Both the position numbers and the translations under genes were made by a program. A DNA stretch of 64,000 nucleotides from Defluviitaleaceae bacterium (GTDB lineage: Bacteria; Bacillota; Clostridia; Lachnospirales; WQUN01), in assembly GCA_009781725.1 (NCBI GenBank), contig WQVF01000003.1, forward strand, positions 1-64,000, read 5' to 3'. This document shows positions 1 through 8,575 of this stretch, piece after piece. The notes under the pieces were generated by a model, which made no database searches, was not told the DNA's origin, and saw nothing but the letters and a program-made list of their open reading frames with translations. Each line of letters begins with the position of its first letter. The first letter of the stretch is position 1.

Positions 1-127
1 CCTCGTCGTTGCGAGGAGCGAAGCGACGAAGCAATCCAGCAAATCAAACCTTCTGGATTGCTTCGCTTTGCTCGCAATGACAGGCTTTGCATAGATATTC
101 ATGGTTTTTGCTTAGCAAGACGGCCCC
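1..127. repeat. Family A dispersed repeat, cut by the window edge
   Basis: The stretch holds a strong inverted repeat around the core GCAATCCAGC / GCTTCGCTTTGCTCGC and ends in GCTTAGCAAGACGGCCCC. Nearly the same sequence recurs at 4869-5038 (reversed) and 31869-32038. In those copies the left end reads GGGGCTGTCTCATTAAGC, so the full element is about 170 bp with terminal inverted repeats. Only the right three quarters are visible here. It has no coding capacity. Confidence 0.8.
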
Positions 128-132
128 TTTAT

Positions 133-290
133 AAAAACCGGTTTTGTTGATGGCTTTACAATAAACGGCAGGCAATCAGAGTTATTTTCGTATTATAGCG
201 ATTTCAATCCCGCATTTTGGATTGAAATTACTATATCCGCCCATTATGGGCATAATCGTCACCAATCAAGCATGAAATAATCACCACGAA
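133..290. repeat. Family F repeat carrying a short nested palindrome
   Basis: This region shares AAAACCGGTTTTG, GAGTTATTTTCGTATTA and then GCCCATTAYGGGC with CGTCACCA and AGCATGAAA with 8443-8575; parts recur at 8338-8390, 11801-11880 and, reversed, 47209-47262. At 194-235 a 42-bp palindrome with TATAG ends interrupts the motif compared with the 8443 copy. Positions 291-313 hold nothing else I recognise. Confidence 0.65.
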
Positions 291-313
291 AATCACGAAA
301 GGCAAAAAAATAT

Positions 314-1210
314 TTAGCGATTTTTAAATGGAATCCACATCTCCATATATGCATGTTTCTGGGATGAATAATATATCTCCGGGAAAAACCCATCTGCTAT
401 CAAGCCATGTTTCTTAAGCCAAAACCTCGTAAACTTCATCATTTTACCCATGGACGCCAAAAGTTCATTAAAGTCCTCAGCTTCGTATTCACAAACTATA
501 TACTCCCGCGGGGGAAGCTCCCAACTGGCGAAATCCGTATCTTTGGGAATTACATCAACTTCCGCCCCGGCAAAGTAGGTGGAATAGCCTTCCGGCGCAC
601 CGCCGTGATAAGACACCCCAACCCTCCGCCCACATGGGATACTCGGGATATCCTTGCGCAATTCATAAAACCTATCCCATATAGCGGTGGGGCCGGAGAC
701 CCCGGGCCTTTCCCCAAGCATCTTCCCCGACTCAAAACGCCAAAAATCCTTTACCCCAAGAAAATAGACCGCTTCATCAAGAATCTTACGGTTATACTCC
801 AAAACAATCCCTTCGCTAATCAAAGGAACACCCTCGTCCACCATTACATAGTTAAGGAGCAAGTTAGGCTTATCGAAGTTATTCAGCCCGACAGGGCTTT
901 GGCGATATTCTGATGGGTTAAGCCCATAGACCTCTTTAAATGCCCGAGAAAATGTCTCCCGGCTACCAAAGCCATACTTGGTTGCGATATCCGTGATATG
1001 TCCCCCGGCTTCAAGGCTCTCGCAAGCATAGGCAAGCCGTCGTAGCTTAATATACTCACGCACAGGCCTTTTGACCAGACGGGCAAATAGCCGCTGATAA
1101 TAAAATAGAGAGAGGGCGGCGATTTTGGCCAATTCCTCTATATGTATTTCCTCTGAGATATTTTTTTCAATATGCTCCAATGTTTTCTGAATGGATTCCC
1201 ATGCATGCAT
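314..1210 (-). CDS. AraC-family regulator with GyrI-like effector domain
   Basis: A 298-residue protein. Residues 1-105 form the paired helix-turn-helix of the AraC/XylS family (the segment containing YGFGSRETFSRAFKEVYG is the classic second HTH). Residues about 120-298 resemble the GyrI/AraC effector-binding fold, which binds small hydrophobic ligands in BmrR and Rob-like proteins. The start has a good upstream GGGAGGG. The gene is the last of a long minus-strand run and may control the adjacent radical SAM gene or an unlinked target; the ligand is unknown. The family call is firm and the regulon is a guess. Confidence 0.9.
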   Translation of the reverse strand: MHAWESIQKTLEHIEKNISEEIHIEELAKIAALSLFYYQRLFARLVKRPVREYIKLRRLAYACESLEAGGHITDIATKYGFGSRETFSRAFKEVYGLNPSEYRQSPVGLNNFDKPNLLLNYVMVDEGVPLISEGIVLEYNRKILDEAVYFLGVKDFWRFESGKMLGERPGVSGPTAIWDRFYELRKDIPSIPCGRRVGVSYHGGAPEGYSTYFAGAEVDVIPKDTDFASWELPPREYIVCEYEAEDFNELLASMGKMMKFTRFWLKKHGLIADGFFPEIYYSSQKHAYMEMWIPFKNR

Positions 1211-1288
1211 TGACTAGCCCTCCCTTGAAATGAATATAGCATAATCAGGAGTTGTGTGTGTGACGGCCTCTGCTCTTTTTGCATAAAA

Positions 1289-2398
1289 TTAATCAATATC
1301 CTCCAAAAGAGACATAAAGGGATATAAATCATTGTAATGTTTCTGCGTAAACATGGCATTTTGCTCTTTAAAAAGGGTTTGTGCCACATAATCAGCGATT
1401 GGCGTAATCAATCGTTCGTGGACACATTGTACTGGTGTTACGTCATTTATAATGTCTAAGCCGCTGCTAGCTAAATTGTCATAGGCATAATTACAACGGG
1501 ACTTGATGGCACAACTTCGGCAAGGTTCAGTCGGTATCGCACCCTTTTTATATATCGCCTTATGCTTCTTTTTGTTGATACCCGAAACAACATCGCCTAT
1601 TGCAAAAACAGGATTATTCAAGTGCTTTGACATCGCATAAATTATGCCGTCTGGGGCGACAGAGGGTTGATTCATGTTCATTCGTGACCTATCTATATTG
1701 TATTTTTCCCCCTTCAAATGGGACAAAATTTTCATGTCAAAGGAGGAAAAATAAAATTTATCTTCCCTTCTGGTCCAATTAATGTACATTTCCGCGATTT
1801 TTTTGTATTCCATCTCTAAAGCTAAAAGCCGTTCTTCTGTCCATGGTGCGGTTTTAGAATAGTTAACCCCCATGTGGATATATCTGAATCCCTTTTTAAA
1901 TAGATATTCAACAATTTCTGATGCCCTATCAACAGTTGCCGAGTCTACAACACTCAGGCCCATTGCAAAGGGATGATGCGCAAGCAGCAGGGAAATTTTT
2001 TCTTCAAGGACAGCAAGCGACCCGGTTCCGTCAATGGAGCTGCGGCAATAATCCTGTGCAGGCCCGTCACAGGATAATCCGATAGCCATATTGACATCAT
2101 TTGCGAACTTTAAAAACTCCTCATCCAAAAGCACACCATTTGTTGTGATTTTGTAGTAAAAGTTATGCCCCGTCTTTGTACTGATACTCTTTGCATAATC
2201 AACCACATCATATATAAGCTCCTTTTCCAGCAGGGGTTCACCGCCATAAAAAAGCAGCCCAGATGTGTTTGTATTCTCCATGCCAAGCTTTACCGCCGCA
2301 AAAGCAATCTCCCGGGACATACGCTCCGGTCCGCGTTTTACAAAGCAGTATTTGCAGTTTAGATTACATTGATTGGTAACATGGAGGGTAAGCTGCAA
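1289..2398 (-). CDS. Radical SAM/SPASM-domain enzyme, likely peptide or protein maturase
   Basis: A 369-residue protein that begins almost directly with the radical SAM CX3CX2C motif (C11, C15, C18), followed by GGEP at 52-55. The C-terminal cysteines C293, C296, C302 and C325 fit a SPASM domain holding auxiliary iron-sulfur clusters, as in anaerobic sulfatase maturases and RiPP-modifying enzymes. The start is TTG, with AGGAGCTGAT just upstream; that site overlaps the stop of the stalk-domain gene before it, so the two are translationally coupled. No sulfatase or short precursor peptide is next to it, so the neighbour is the obvious candidate substrate. This is an inference from position. Confidence 0.88.
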   Translation of the reverse strand: MQLTLHVTNQCNLNCKYCFVKRGPERMSREIAFAAVKLGMENTNTSGLLFYGGEPLLEKELIYDVVDYAKSISTKTGHNFYYKITTNGVLLDEEFLKFANDVNMAIGLSCDGPAQDYCRSSIDGTGSLAVLEEKISLLLAHHPFAMGLSVVDSATVDRASEIVEYLFKKGFRYIHMGVNYSKTAPWTEERLLALEMEYKKIAEMYINWTRREDKFYFSSFDMKILSHLKGEKYNIDRSRMNMNQPSVAPDGIIYAMSKHLNNPVFAIGDVVSGINKKKHKAIYKKGAIPTEPCRSCAIKSRCNYAYDNLASSGLDIINDVTPVQCVHERLITPIADYVAQTLFKEQNAMFTQKHYNDLYPFMSLLEDID

Positions 2399-2410
2399 TT
2401 TTATCAGCTC

Positions 2411-3580
2411 CTAGTATGTGATGTTGAGTATTCGGTCATCCTCATTCCATTCGATAGTCGCCCCGACGAAGTCTGCGACAAATTGGAGGGGAGCCAATAC
2501 TATATCATTGTGCACAAGCATAGGTATGTCCTCTGGCCAGTCACTGAAGCGATTGCGATTGACATTGGGGTTGACGGCAATGCTGCCATTAGAGGTAACC
2601 CAGATCTCTACATTATTTCTTGTTGCTGTAATTGCAATTCTGAGACCATTATCACTTACAACAGTGTCCATTCCCAATGCTTCAAACAACTCAAGTGCTG
2701 GGACCATCTTTTGATCGTTTATAATTAGGGGATATTCGCCATGGTTAAAAAGTACGCCGTTTATAATGACATCAACATCAGGAAAATGTTCCAGTATGCC
2801 CTCTGATTGCAGGATTGCAATAAATTTATCTGCTTGGTTGATAAGTTGCCTTACGAGAATCGGGCGAGCTGCTGCGGTCTCCCACGGAAATGGCCGTCTT
2901 AGCAGTCTTGGCAGAGGTGCGCCTCTACCGGCTATTCGCCCTGGATTGTGAAACGCGCCAACAATAATCTCTTCATCCAGCTCTGCAAAAATTTCCTCAA
3001 TCAGCCTGGCAATATGTCGTTCATCCAATAGAAATGACCGGTGGGTTGACCTTACATATGTAACCGCAATGCCATTTTGTGCGTCGAACAAATCAAAATC
3101 AATGCCATCAGGGCGACCCATGAATAATAATTCACTAAAGCTTAAATTATATTCCTTCAGCGTTGGGTCGGAAACAATCCTCGGCGGTGGCGTTGCATCA
3201 AAATTAAGCCCCGCCGCTTCCAGTCGTGCTCGAATAATACCAAAAGCTTCTTGCTCTGTCAGATGTACCATGTAGAATGAGCTGCCCATGCCCCCTGTAT
3301 GAAGCCTGACAAGCAAGTTTTCCTGACTAAACCCTCTATAACTGCCTTGGGTGTGTCCGAGATTATGCACTATTTCCTGGGGGAAGGTATGATTTCCGCT
3401 TCTCACAACACTGGAGAGCGCTAGTGCTCCAATAAACCCCAAACCAGCTATAACTTTTGCGTTTTTCTTCCATCTTTTCGGTATTTTTTTTAGCATTGCC
3501 GAGTTATCATCCTCAAAGGTGGGAATCTCCGGCGTATTGTAGACTTTAATCGGACATACGCTTAATTCTAATTTTCTCAT
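2411..3580 (-). CDS. Membrane-anchored stalk-domain (copper amine oxidase N-like) protein
   Basis: A 389-residue protein. It has an unusual polar N-terminus with a single cysteine (C9) and the motif VYNTPEIPTFEDDN, then a basic stretch and one hydrophobic segment (about 41-59) that could anchor it in the membrane. The middle is unrecognised. Residues about 270-389 match the copper amine oxidase N-terminal-like stalk domain common in clostridial surface proteins (INGVLF, VPALELFEALG, APLQFVADFVGATIEW). The start is the ATG after GGAGGGCTTT; a GTG four codons earlier is less likely. It lies 32 bp after the phosphofructokinase gene and 12 bp before the radical SAM gene, which suggests a two-gene unit in which this protein is modified. 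Confidence 0.8.
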   Translation of the reverse strand: MRKLELSVCPIKVYNTPEIPTFEDDNSAMLKKIPKRWKKNAKVIAGLGFIGALALSSVVRSGNHTFPQEIVHNLGHTQGSYRGFSQENLLVRLHTGGMGSSFYMVHLTEQEAFGIIRARLEAAGLNFDATPPPRIVSDPTLKEYNLSFSELLFMGRPDGIDFDLFDAQNGIAVTYVRSTHRSFLLDERHIARLIEEIFAELDEEIIVGAFHNPGRIAGRGAPLPRLLRRPFPWETAAARPILVRQLINQADKFIAILQSEGILEHFPDVDVIINGVLFNHGEYPLIINDQKMVPALELFEALGMDTVVSDNGLRIAITATRNNVEIWVTSNGSIAVNPNVNRNRFSDWPEDIPMLVHNDIVLAPLQFVADFVGATIEWNEDDRILNITY

Positions 3581-3612
3581 AAAGCCCTCCACTCTCAGTG
3601 CCTACGCAAATC

Positions 3613-4830
3613 CTAGCTTAATTCTATATAAACAGGCATACCATGTCGTGACTGCACACCAAAATCCCCCTCTACCAAGGGAGCCAGATACATAATCATT
3701 TCCTCTGTCACAAAATTACCTCGTTCATTAATCCATTCTCGGGGGATTAGCTTTTCACGATTGGCTATTGCACTGACAGGTACAGTGCCGTAGTTTACAC
3801 GATACGGGGAATCAGAAATTCTATTAATAACAGAAACCTCTCCCGATATCCCCTTAAGTGCCCGGTCAAGGGCCGCCACACCCAGGAGCTTTGCTTCGGT
3901 CAAGTCATTAGCAGATACAAGATGCCCTGCACATCGCTGCATAAGGGAAAGATCAATGGCACGTACCTTGCAGCCTATCTCTTTGCGCACAAGGCTTTCC
4001 AGGGTCCTTGCCGCGCCAGAGAGATATTTATGCCCAAAGGCGTCAATTACACCGCTTTGCTCTGACTCACCCACAAAGGAACCGTCGGAGTATTTGACTC
4101 CTTCGCTTACTGCTATCAAAACAGCAGAAGACTGACGGAGCTTTTCCTGTACATCTTCAATAAAACGCCCATTATCAAATGCCACCTCAGGCAGATATAT
4201 CAGATGTGGTGCTCCGCTCTGCAAACTAGCAAGAGCACTTGAGGCAGTGAGCCAGCCGGTATGCCTGCCCATTACCTCCACTATGGTAACGGCGGGGATA
4301 TCGTATACCTTGATATCGCACCACAATTCCGAAAAAGTGGTGGAAATATATTTTGCCGCCGAGCCAAAACCGGGAGAGTGGTCCATACCGCATAAATCAT
4401 TGTCGATTGTTTTGGGCGCACCCATTATTGATATATTACTTCCGATTTCCCTTGCATAATCGGTAAGTTTAAGAACCGTGTCCATTGAGTCATTACCGCC
4501 GATATAAATAAACCATCCAATATTATGCTTTTGAAATGTATCAAAAATAGCTTTATAGCTATAGGGGTCATTTTTGGGACTGTCGAGCTTATGCCTGCAA
4601 GAACCTAGGGCCGAGGATGGTGTGTATATAAGCCGTTTTATCATATTAGGGTCGGAAAGAGTCTCGCTTACATTGATAATATTGTCGTCGATGACGCCCT
4701 TTATCCCATGCAAAGCACCCAATACAGCACCCACATCGGAGCTTGTGATAGCCCGTTCAAAAATACCTGCAAGGGTCGCGTTTATGGCAACGCTAGGTCC
4801 GCCGGATTGTGCTACGAGTACGTTTTTCAT
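3613..4830 (-). CDS. pfp: PPi-type 6-phosphofructokinase
   Basis: A 405-residue PfkA-superfamily enzyme that phosphorylates fructose 6-phosphate. It has GGNDS at 111-115 in the nucleotide/PPi site, PKTIDND at 139-145 and MGRHTGW at 187-193. The lysine in PKTIDND is typical of pyrophosphate-using enzymes (ATP enzymes have GTIDND); the usual GGDDS aspartate is Asn here, so donor preference is not certain. The start is the ATG at 4830, preceded by AAAAGGAGGATTTTC. A longer frame to 5004 only translates a repeat element and should not be annotated. Lying downstream of the sugar dehydrogenase genes, it fits a pathway ending in fructose 6-phosphate. Confidence 0.9.
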   Translation of the reverse strand: MKNVLVAQSGGPSVAINATLAGIFERAITSSDVGAVLGALHGIKGVIDDNIINVSETLSDPNMIKRLIYTPSSALGSCRHKLDSPKNDPYSYKAIFDTFQKHNIGWFIYIGGNDSMDTVLKLTDYAREIGSNISIMGAPKTIDNDLCGMDHSPGFGSAAKYISTTFSELWCDIKVYDIPAVTIVEVMGRHTGWLTASSALASLQSGAPHLIYLPEVAFDNGRFIEDVQEKLRQSSAVLIAVSEGVKYSDGSFVGESEQSGVIDAFGHKYLSGAARTLESLVRKEIGCKVRAIDLSLMQRCAGHLVSANDLTEAKLLGVAALDRALKGISGEVSVINRISDSPYRVNYGTVPVSAIANREKLIPREWINERGNFVTEEMIMYLAPLVEGDFGVQSRHGMPVYIELS

Positions 4831-4868
4831 GAAAATCCTCCTTTTACTTAGCCCCCTTCGGCGTCTTT

Positions 4869-5038
4869 GGGGCCGTCTTGCTAAGCAAAAACCATGAATA
4901 TCAATGCAAAGCCTGTCATTGCGAGCAAAGCGAAGCAATCCAGAAGGTTTGAATTGCTGGATTGCTTCGTCGCTTCGCTCCTCGCAACGACGAGGCAAGT
5001 GCATAATTATTTATAAAAATGCTTAATGAGACAGCCCC
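4869..5038. repeat. Family A dispersed repeat, reverse copy
   Basis: A full copy of about 170 bp bounded by GGGGCCGTCTTGCTAAGC and GCTTAATGAGACAGCCCC, which are imperfect terminal inverted repeats. The interior is the palindrome found at 1-127 and 31869-32038. It separates lipA from the phosphofructokinase gene and creates a false N-terminal extension of the latter. Confidence 0.85.
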
Positions 5039-5040
5039 TT

Positions 5041-5880
5041 TTATAAACCAAAGGCTTCACCTGCGCGATAAGAACTCCTCACTAGCGGCCCGGAGGCTAC
5101 AAATTTAAAGCCTTTTTCCCTTGCTGCCATTTCCAGCTCTTTAAATTTACGCGGCTCGATATATGCCTTAACAGGTACATGCCCCTTCGAAGGCGCAAGA
5201 TATTGACCTATCGTTAAAAAATCGCAGTCTACTTCTCGCAAATCATCTAGCAGTTCATGGATTTCCTCATCCATCTCTCCTAAACCAAGCATTATCCCGC
5301 TTTTTGATGCTATATTTGAGTTAATATTTTTTAACAAGTTCAAAGACCGCCTGTACTCGGCCTGGGGGCGAACCTCTGGGTAGAGTGATTTCACCGTCTC
5401 CATATTGTGACTGATGACATCAGGCTCTGCATCAACAACGGTCTTAAGGGCATCAATGCATCCCAGAAAATCCGGTACAAGCACCTCTATTTTAGTCCCC
5501 GGGACAGCCTGCCTGATTTCCGCAATAATCTTTGCAAAATGCCCGGCCCCGCCGTCAGGTAAATCATCCCGTGTCACAGATGTGACTACTACATATTTTA
5601 ATCCAAGCTCTTTGACTGCCTGAGCGATATTCTTAGGCTCGTCGGGGTTGAGCTGCTGAGGTAAGCCGTATTGCACATTGCAAAAACCACAGTTCCGTGT
5701 GCAAACTGTCCCCATAATCATAAAGGTAGCGGTTCTGTTAGAAAAGCATTCCATATAATTAGGGCAATTGGCTTCATTGCATACGGTGTTTAGATTTAAA
5801 CTGCGAAGGATTTCCTCAACTCCCGCCCGCTGAGGATTTTCGGAATGTCGGATACGCAGCCAATCCGGTTTACGAGACAT
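5041..5880 (-). CDS. lipA: Lipoyl synthase
   Basis: A 279-residue radical SAM enzyme that inserts two sulfurs into protein-bound octanoyl groups to make lipoyl groups. The auxiliary-cluster cysteines are C34, C39 and C45 ([12 protein letters not shown]), the radical SAM cysteines are C60, C64 and C67 (CTRNCGFC), and the C-terminal RSSYRAGE motif carries the cluster-ligating serine. The start is the ATG at 5880, which overlaps the end of lplA by 11 bp; an upstream in-frame start gives 11 more residues and is less family-like. With lplA it would supply lipoyl groups to the E2 protein at 15810-17078. Confidence 0.96.
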   Translation of the reverse strand: MSRKPDWLRIRHSENPQRAGVEEILRSLNLNTVCNEANCPNYMECFSNRTATFMIMGTVCTRNCGFCNVQYGLPQQLNPDEPKNIAQAVKELGLKYVVVTSVTRDDLPDGGAGHFAKIIAEIRQAVPGTKIEVLVPDFLGCIDALKTVVDAEPDVISHNMETVKSLYPEVRPQAEYRRSLNLLKNINSNIASKSGIMLGLGEMDEEIHELLDDLREVDCDFLTIGQYLAPSKGHVPVKAYIEPRKFKELEMAAREKGFKFVASGPLVRSSYRAGEAFGL

Positions 5881-6871
5881 CTCTATCACCAAATATACAG
5901 GACAAGAACTCATCCTTGCCTATGTTTCCAAGATAGGGCTGAATCAAGATCTCTTCCAGAGCCCTCACAAAGGCCTGATACCGAAACTCCGTGCCTGTTA
6001 GTACTTCCTCTAAGCCATGAATCGGTATGATGCCAAGAAAATCCCCTCGTATACAGCAAGAGATTACGTCCCCTTTGGCAATATCAAGAAATATCTCCAC
6101 CTTACCGCCAGCAAAGCGTTTGCTGTTATGAAATGTAAACATCGGTGCCCGTCCAAAAGTCCAGGATGGGTTTCCATACCTCTCATGATAGATTTGATGA
6201 ATCATTGCCAGAGCATTGTCTGTTAGAGTATGTCGGATTATCTTCTCGTTACAAAATAGTCGTTGTTTTAAAAGTTTCAAAAATTCCTGTATGGAGTAGT
6301 CTGGGTTTAAATATTTCTTGATATTGGTAACCCGGCTGCGCACTGACCGCAATGCTTTGGAACGAATCTTAGCATCATCTACAGTGAGCACCCGGGCAAG
6401 CTTATCCAAATCCGTATCATATAATAGAGAGCCATGGGTGCATATTCTGCCGTGCCGTGTATACTGAGCCATTCCGGAGAACTTGGCCCCGTCCGCAAGG
6501 ATATCGTTGCGTCCGTCAATCTCTGCGGGGATGCCCATTTCCCTCAACGCCTTAATTATCATATCGGCGACATTTTTTCTGACCTCATCTGGGGGATCTT
6601 TATGGGGCAGTATCACGGTATACAACAGATTGCCCATGTCGGTAAAGATAGTCCCCCCTCCGCTTGACCGGCGGACTATGTGAATCCTTTCATTCTCGGC
6701 GTAGCCTATGTCAATTTCCGCTTCAGCTATCTGATTGCATCCAAGCATCGCGCAATTATCAGCCTGCCATATCATCATGACAGTCTCATCAGAAGGAAAA
6801 TGCTCCATTACATATTCTTCAACAGAAAAATGGAAAGCAGCGTCCGTGCTTTCCATTTCGATATAAATCAT
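5870..6871 (-). CDS. lplA: Lipoate-protein ligase A
   Basis: A 333-residue biotin/lipoate ligase family protein that activates lipoate (or octanoate) with ATP and transfers it to lipoyl-domain lysines. The catalytic segment [16 protein letters not shown] and the later [17 protein letters not shown] are clear, and a C-terminal accessory domain is present. The start at MIYIEMES (ATG 6871) has GGAG upstream; the longer frame to 6991 comes from repeat sequence. It overlaps lipA and lies just downstream of the dehydrogenase-complex genes, consistent with a local lipoylation module. Confidence 0.94.
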   Translation of the reverse strand: MIYIEMESTDAAFHFSVEEYVMEHFPSDETVMMIWQADNCAMLGCNQIAEAEIDIGYAENERIHIVRRSSGGGTIFTDMGNLLYTVILPHKDPPDEVRKNVADMIIKALREMGIPAEIDGRNDILADGAKFSGMAQYTRHGRICTHGSLLYDTDLDKLARVLTVDDAKIRSKALRSVRSRVTNIKKYLNPDYSIQEFLKLLKQRLFCNEKIIRHTLTDNALAMIHQIYHERYGNPSWTFGRAPMFTFHNSKRFAGGKVEIFLDIAKGDVISCCIRGDFLGIIPIHGLEEVLTGTEFRYQAFVRALEEILIQPYLGNIGKDEFLSCIFGDRDVS

Positions 6872-6934
6872 ATAATCGCTCCATTCCGAATAGATTTTTT
6901 TGGCTATACCAAAAACAGCGGTTTCTTTGTCCCC

Positions 6935-7072
6935 TTCCGTGGAAGGGGAAAGACGCCGTAGGCGGCGAGGGGTTGTGTACGCAAGCCGCAAATCTCGGTT
7001 TTCAGCTACGCTACCAAGCTAGCAACCCCCGCCTCCTTCGGAGGCACCCCCTTCTAAGAAGGGGGCTTAGAG
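6935..7072. repeat. Intergenic repeat with CCCCCTT arms (family H)
   Basis: A GC-rich mosaic with nested hairpins (CCCCTTCCGTGGAAGGGG; CCGCCTCCTTCGGAGG; CCCCCTTCTAAGAAGGGGG). A related stretch with the same arms and GCTTGCGTAC/GTACGCAAG motifs is at 31695-31800. It separates lplA from the upstream dehydrogenase gene and its hairpins could end transcription, although no T-run follows. Confidence 0.55.
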
Positions 7073-8323
7073 CCTTAGAGCGTGTTCCAAGAGATATTTT
7101 TCCGCCTCAACACTCCACAGTCCATTATGCCGACTGCATATCTCAGCCAGAGCCTTGAACATCGGGTCGGTTTTACCCTTTTCTTCGAAGTCATTTATGG
7201 GAGTTAGGGGCATTGAGATTTCGTTGTAAATAAGCTTCTTGAAGCCCGGTAATTTCGGTAAATTTATGACGGTTTCCGCAACGGAGTCCAATCCTCCTAT
7301 ATGAGACACCAGAAGGGCGGGATTAATTTTCCCCGCAGCCGACATCTCAAGGGCTTCTTTCATATCGTCAGTATTACCAGAATTGGTGCCAACGACATGG
7401 GTATAATTATAATGGACATTGTAGAAATTGAGTTTAGCGGAAAATGTTGTATCCGACGGCCCCGCAAAGAAGTTAAGACACCCGTCATATGCAAGCATCG
7501 CGTCGGCCTGCTCCACTAAATCTGCTACAGGGAAGAACACAAAAACATCATCGTATCCCTGTCCGTCTGTCAATGCCATCATCTCACCCACGGGGTCAGA
7601 AGATGTAGTGGGGTTAAAATATACAAGCTTAATGCCGTTTTTAGCCGCATCTTCCACGGTCAGTGTCGATGCAGCATAGTCAAGATTGTCTTGTTTAAGG
7701 TCCGTAACCACCAACAGCCCCGGCTTACGGTCACGATGTAAAATATAGTCAATATGAGCAAACCCCATAGGGCCGCAGCCGCCGAGCACAGCCATGTTAC
7801 CCCTTTCTTTTATGTCCATATCATGGACATACTCACCCTTACGAGTATGGTAATTGGCGTGGGTGGCACCTATTACACAGGAAAGAGGCTCCGTCAGGGC
7901 ACCATGGAAAAAACCGTCACCCTCATATACAAGTACACAATCCTGGTCAAAGTAAACCTTGGGGATAATTGCGTATGTCATGTTTCCACCGATGTATTTG
8001 AAGGTATAGCCTGCGGCGTCCATTGTGCCTTTCATTGCAGGTTGCATGGTAAACTTCTGCCCTGCTTGATATTGGCCGGTTAGGTTTTTGCCCACCTCGA
8101 TAATTTCTCCACAGAACTCATGCCCCACTACAACGGGGTTTGTGCTCACGTCATTGGGTACCCGCTTATGCGAGCCCCCTTGCTTCACAGCCTTGTAAGT
8201 AGACATGCATACAGAGTCCGTGATTATTTTTACAAGCATTTCATCCGCATCCACTGGTGGTAACTCAAATTCCTCAAGTCTTAGATCATCTACTCCATAA
8301 AGTCTTACAGCCTTTGTTTTCAT
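7067..8323 (-). CDS. Zinc-dependent dehydrogenase, L-sorbose-1-phosphate reductase-like
   Basis: A 418-residue medium-chain dehydrogenase. C39 and the GHEF motif at 67-70 fit the catalytic zinc site, and a Rossmann motif GGCGPMGFAH follows near residue 180. The length and the KAVRLYGVDDLRLEEFELP start resemble the SorE group, which reduces L-sorbose 1-phosphate to glucitol 6-phosphate; the true substrate here is unproven. It has a strong ribosome site (AGGAGGGTGAA). Its neighbour, a fusion with a sorbitol-6-phosphate-dehydrogenase-like domain, makes a ketose or polyol phosphate pathway plausible. Confidence 0.8.
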   Translation of the reverse strand: MKTKAVRLYGVDDLRLEEFELPPVDADEMLVKIITDSVCMSTYKAVKQGGSHKRVPNDVSTNPVVVGHEFCGEIIEVGKNLTGQYQAGQKFTMQPAMKGTMDAAGYTFKYIGGNMTYAIIPKVYFDQDCVLVYEGDGFFHGALTEPLSCVIGATHANYHTRKGEYVHDMDIKERGNMAVLGGCGPMGFAHIDYILHRDRKPGLLVVTDLKQDNLDYAASTLTVEDAAKNGIKLVYFNPTTSSDPVGEMMALTDGQGYDDVFVFFPVADLVEQADAMLAYDGCLNFFAGPSDTTFSAKLNFYNVHYNYTHVVGTNSGNTDDMKEALEMSAAGKINPALLVSHIGGLDSVAETVINLPKLPGFKKLIYNEISMPLTPINDFEEKGKTDPMFKALAEICSRHNGLWSVEAEKYLLEHALRL

Positions 8324-8337
8324 TTCACCCTCCTAAC

Positions 8338-8575
8338 AGCCCATTACGGGCGTATTCGTCACCAGCCAAGTATGAAAAGCGGAGTCGCGGCTCCGCCGCT
8401 CAATGTAGTTTTTGAGTTGCGCGCGCTTCGTGCGCGCTTACTAAAAACCGGTTTTGGTTTGCCATAGATTGTAAGCTGATAGAGTTATTTTCGTATTAAC
8501 AGCCCACTAAGGACCGACTTCACCATCTAAGCATGAAAGTTTTCGAGTGGGGGCAGCTTCGCTGCCCATATGATT
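8338..8575. repeat. Two tandem family F repeat copies
   Basis: Two copies of the GCCCATTACGGGC / CGTCACCA / AAGTATGAAA motif lie here (8338-8390 and 8498-8575), joined by hairpins such as GCGGAGTCGCGGCTCCGC and GCGCGCGCTTCGTGCGCGC. The second copy overlaps the 3' end of the PHP-domain gene and encodes its last residues. Confidence 0.7.

Noticed and set aside
407-913. Plus-strand frame of 168 codons opposite the AraC gene
   Set aside because: Shadow of a well-supported AraC-GyrI gene; no ribosome site and no recognisable domain.
4831-5004. 58-residue N-terminal extension of the phosphofructokinase
   Set aside because: It translates a family A repeat; the ATG at 4830 has a strong ribosome site and family-like N-terminus.
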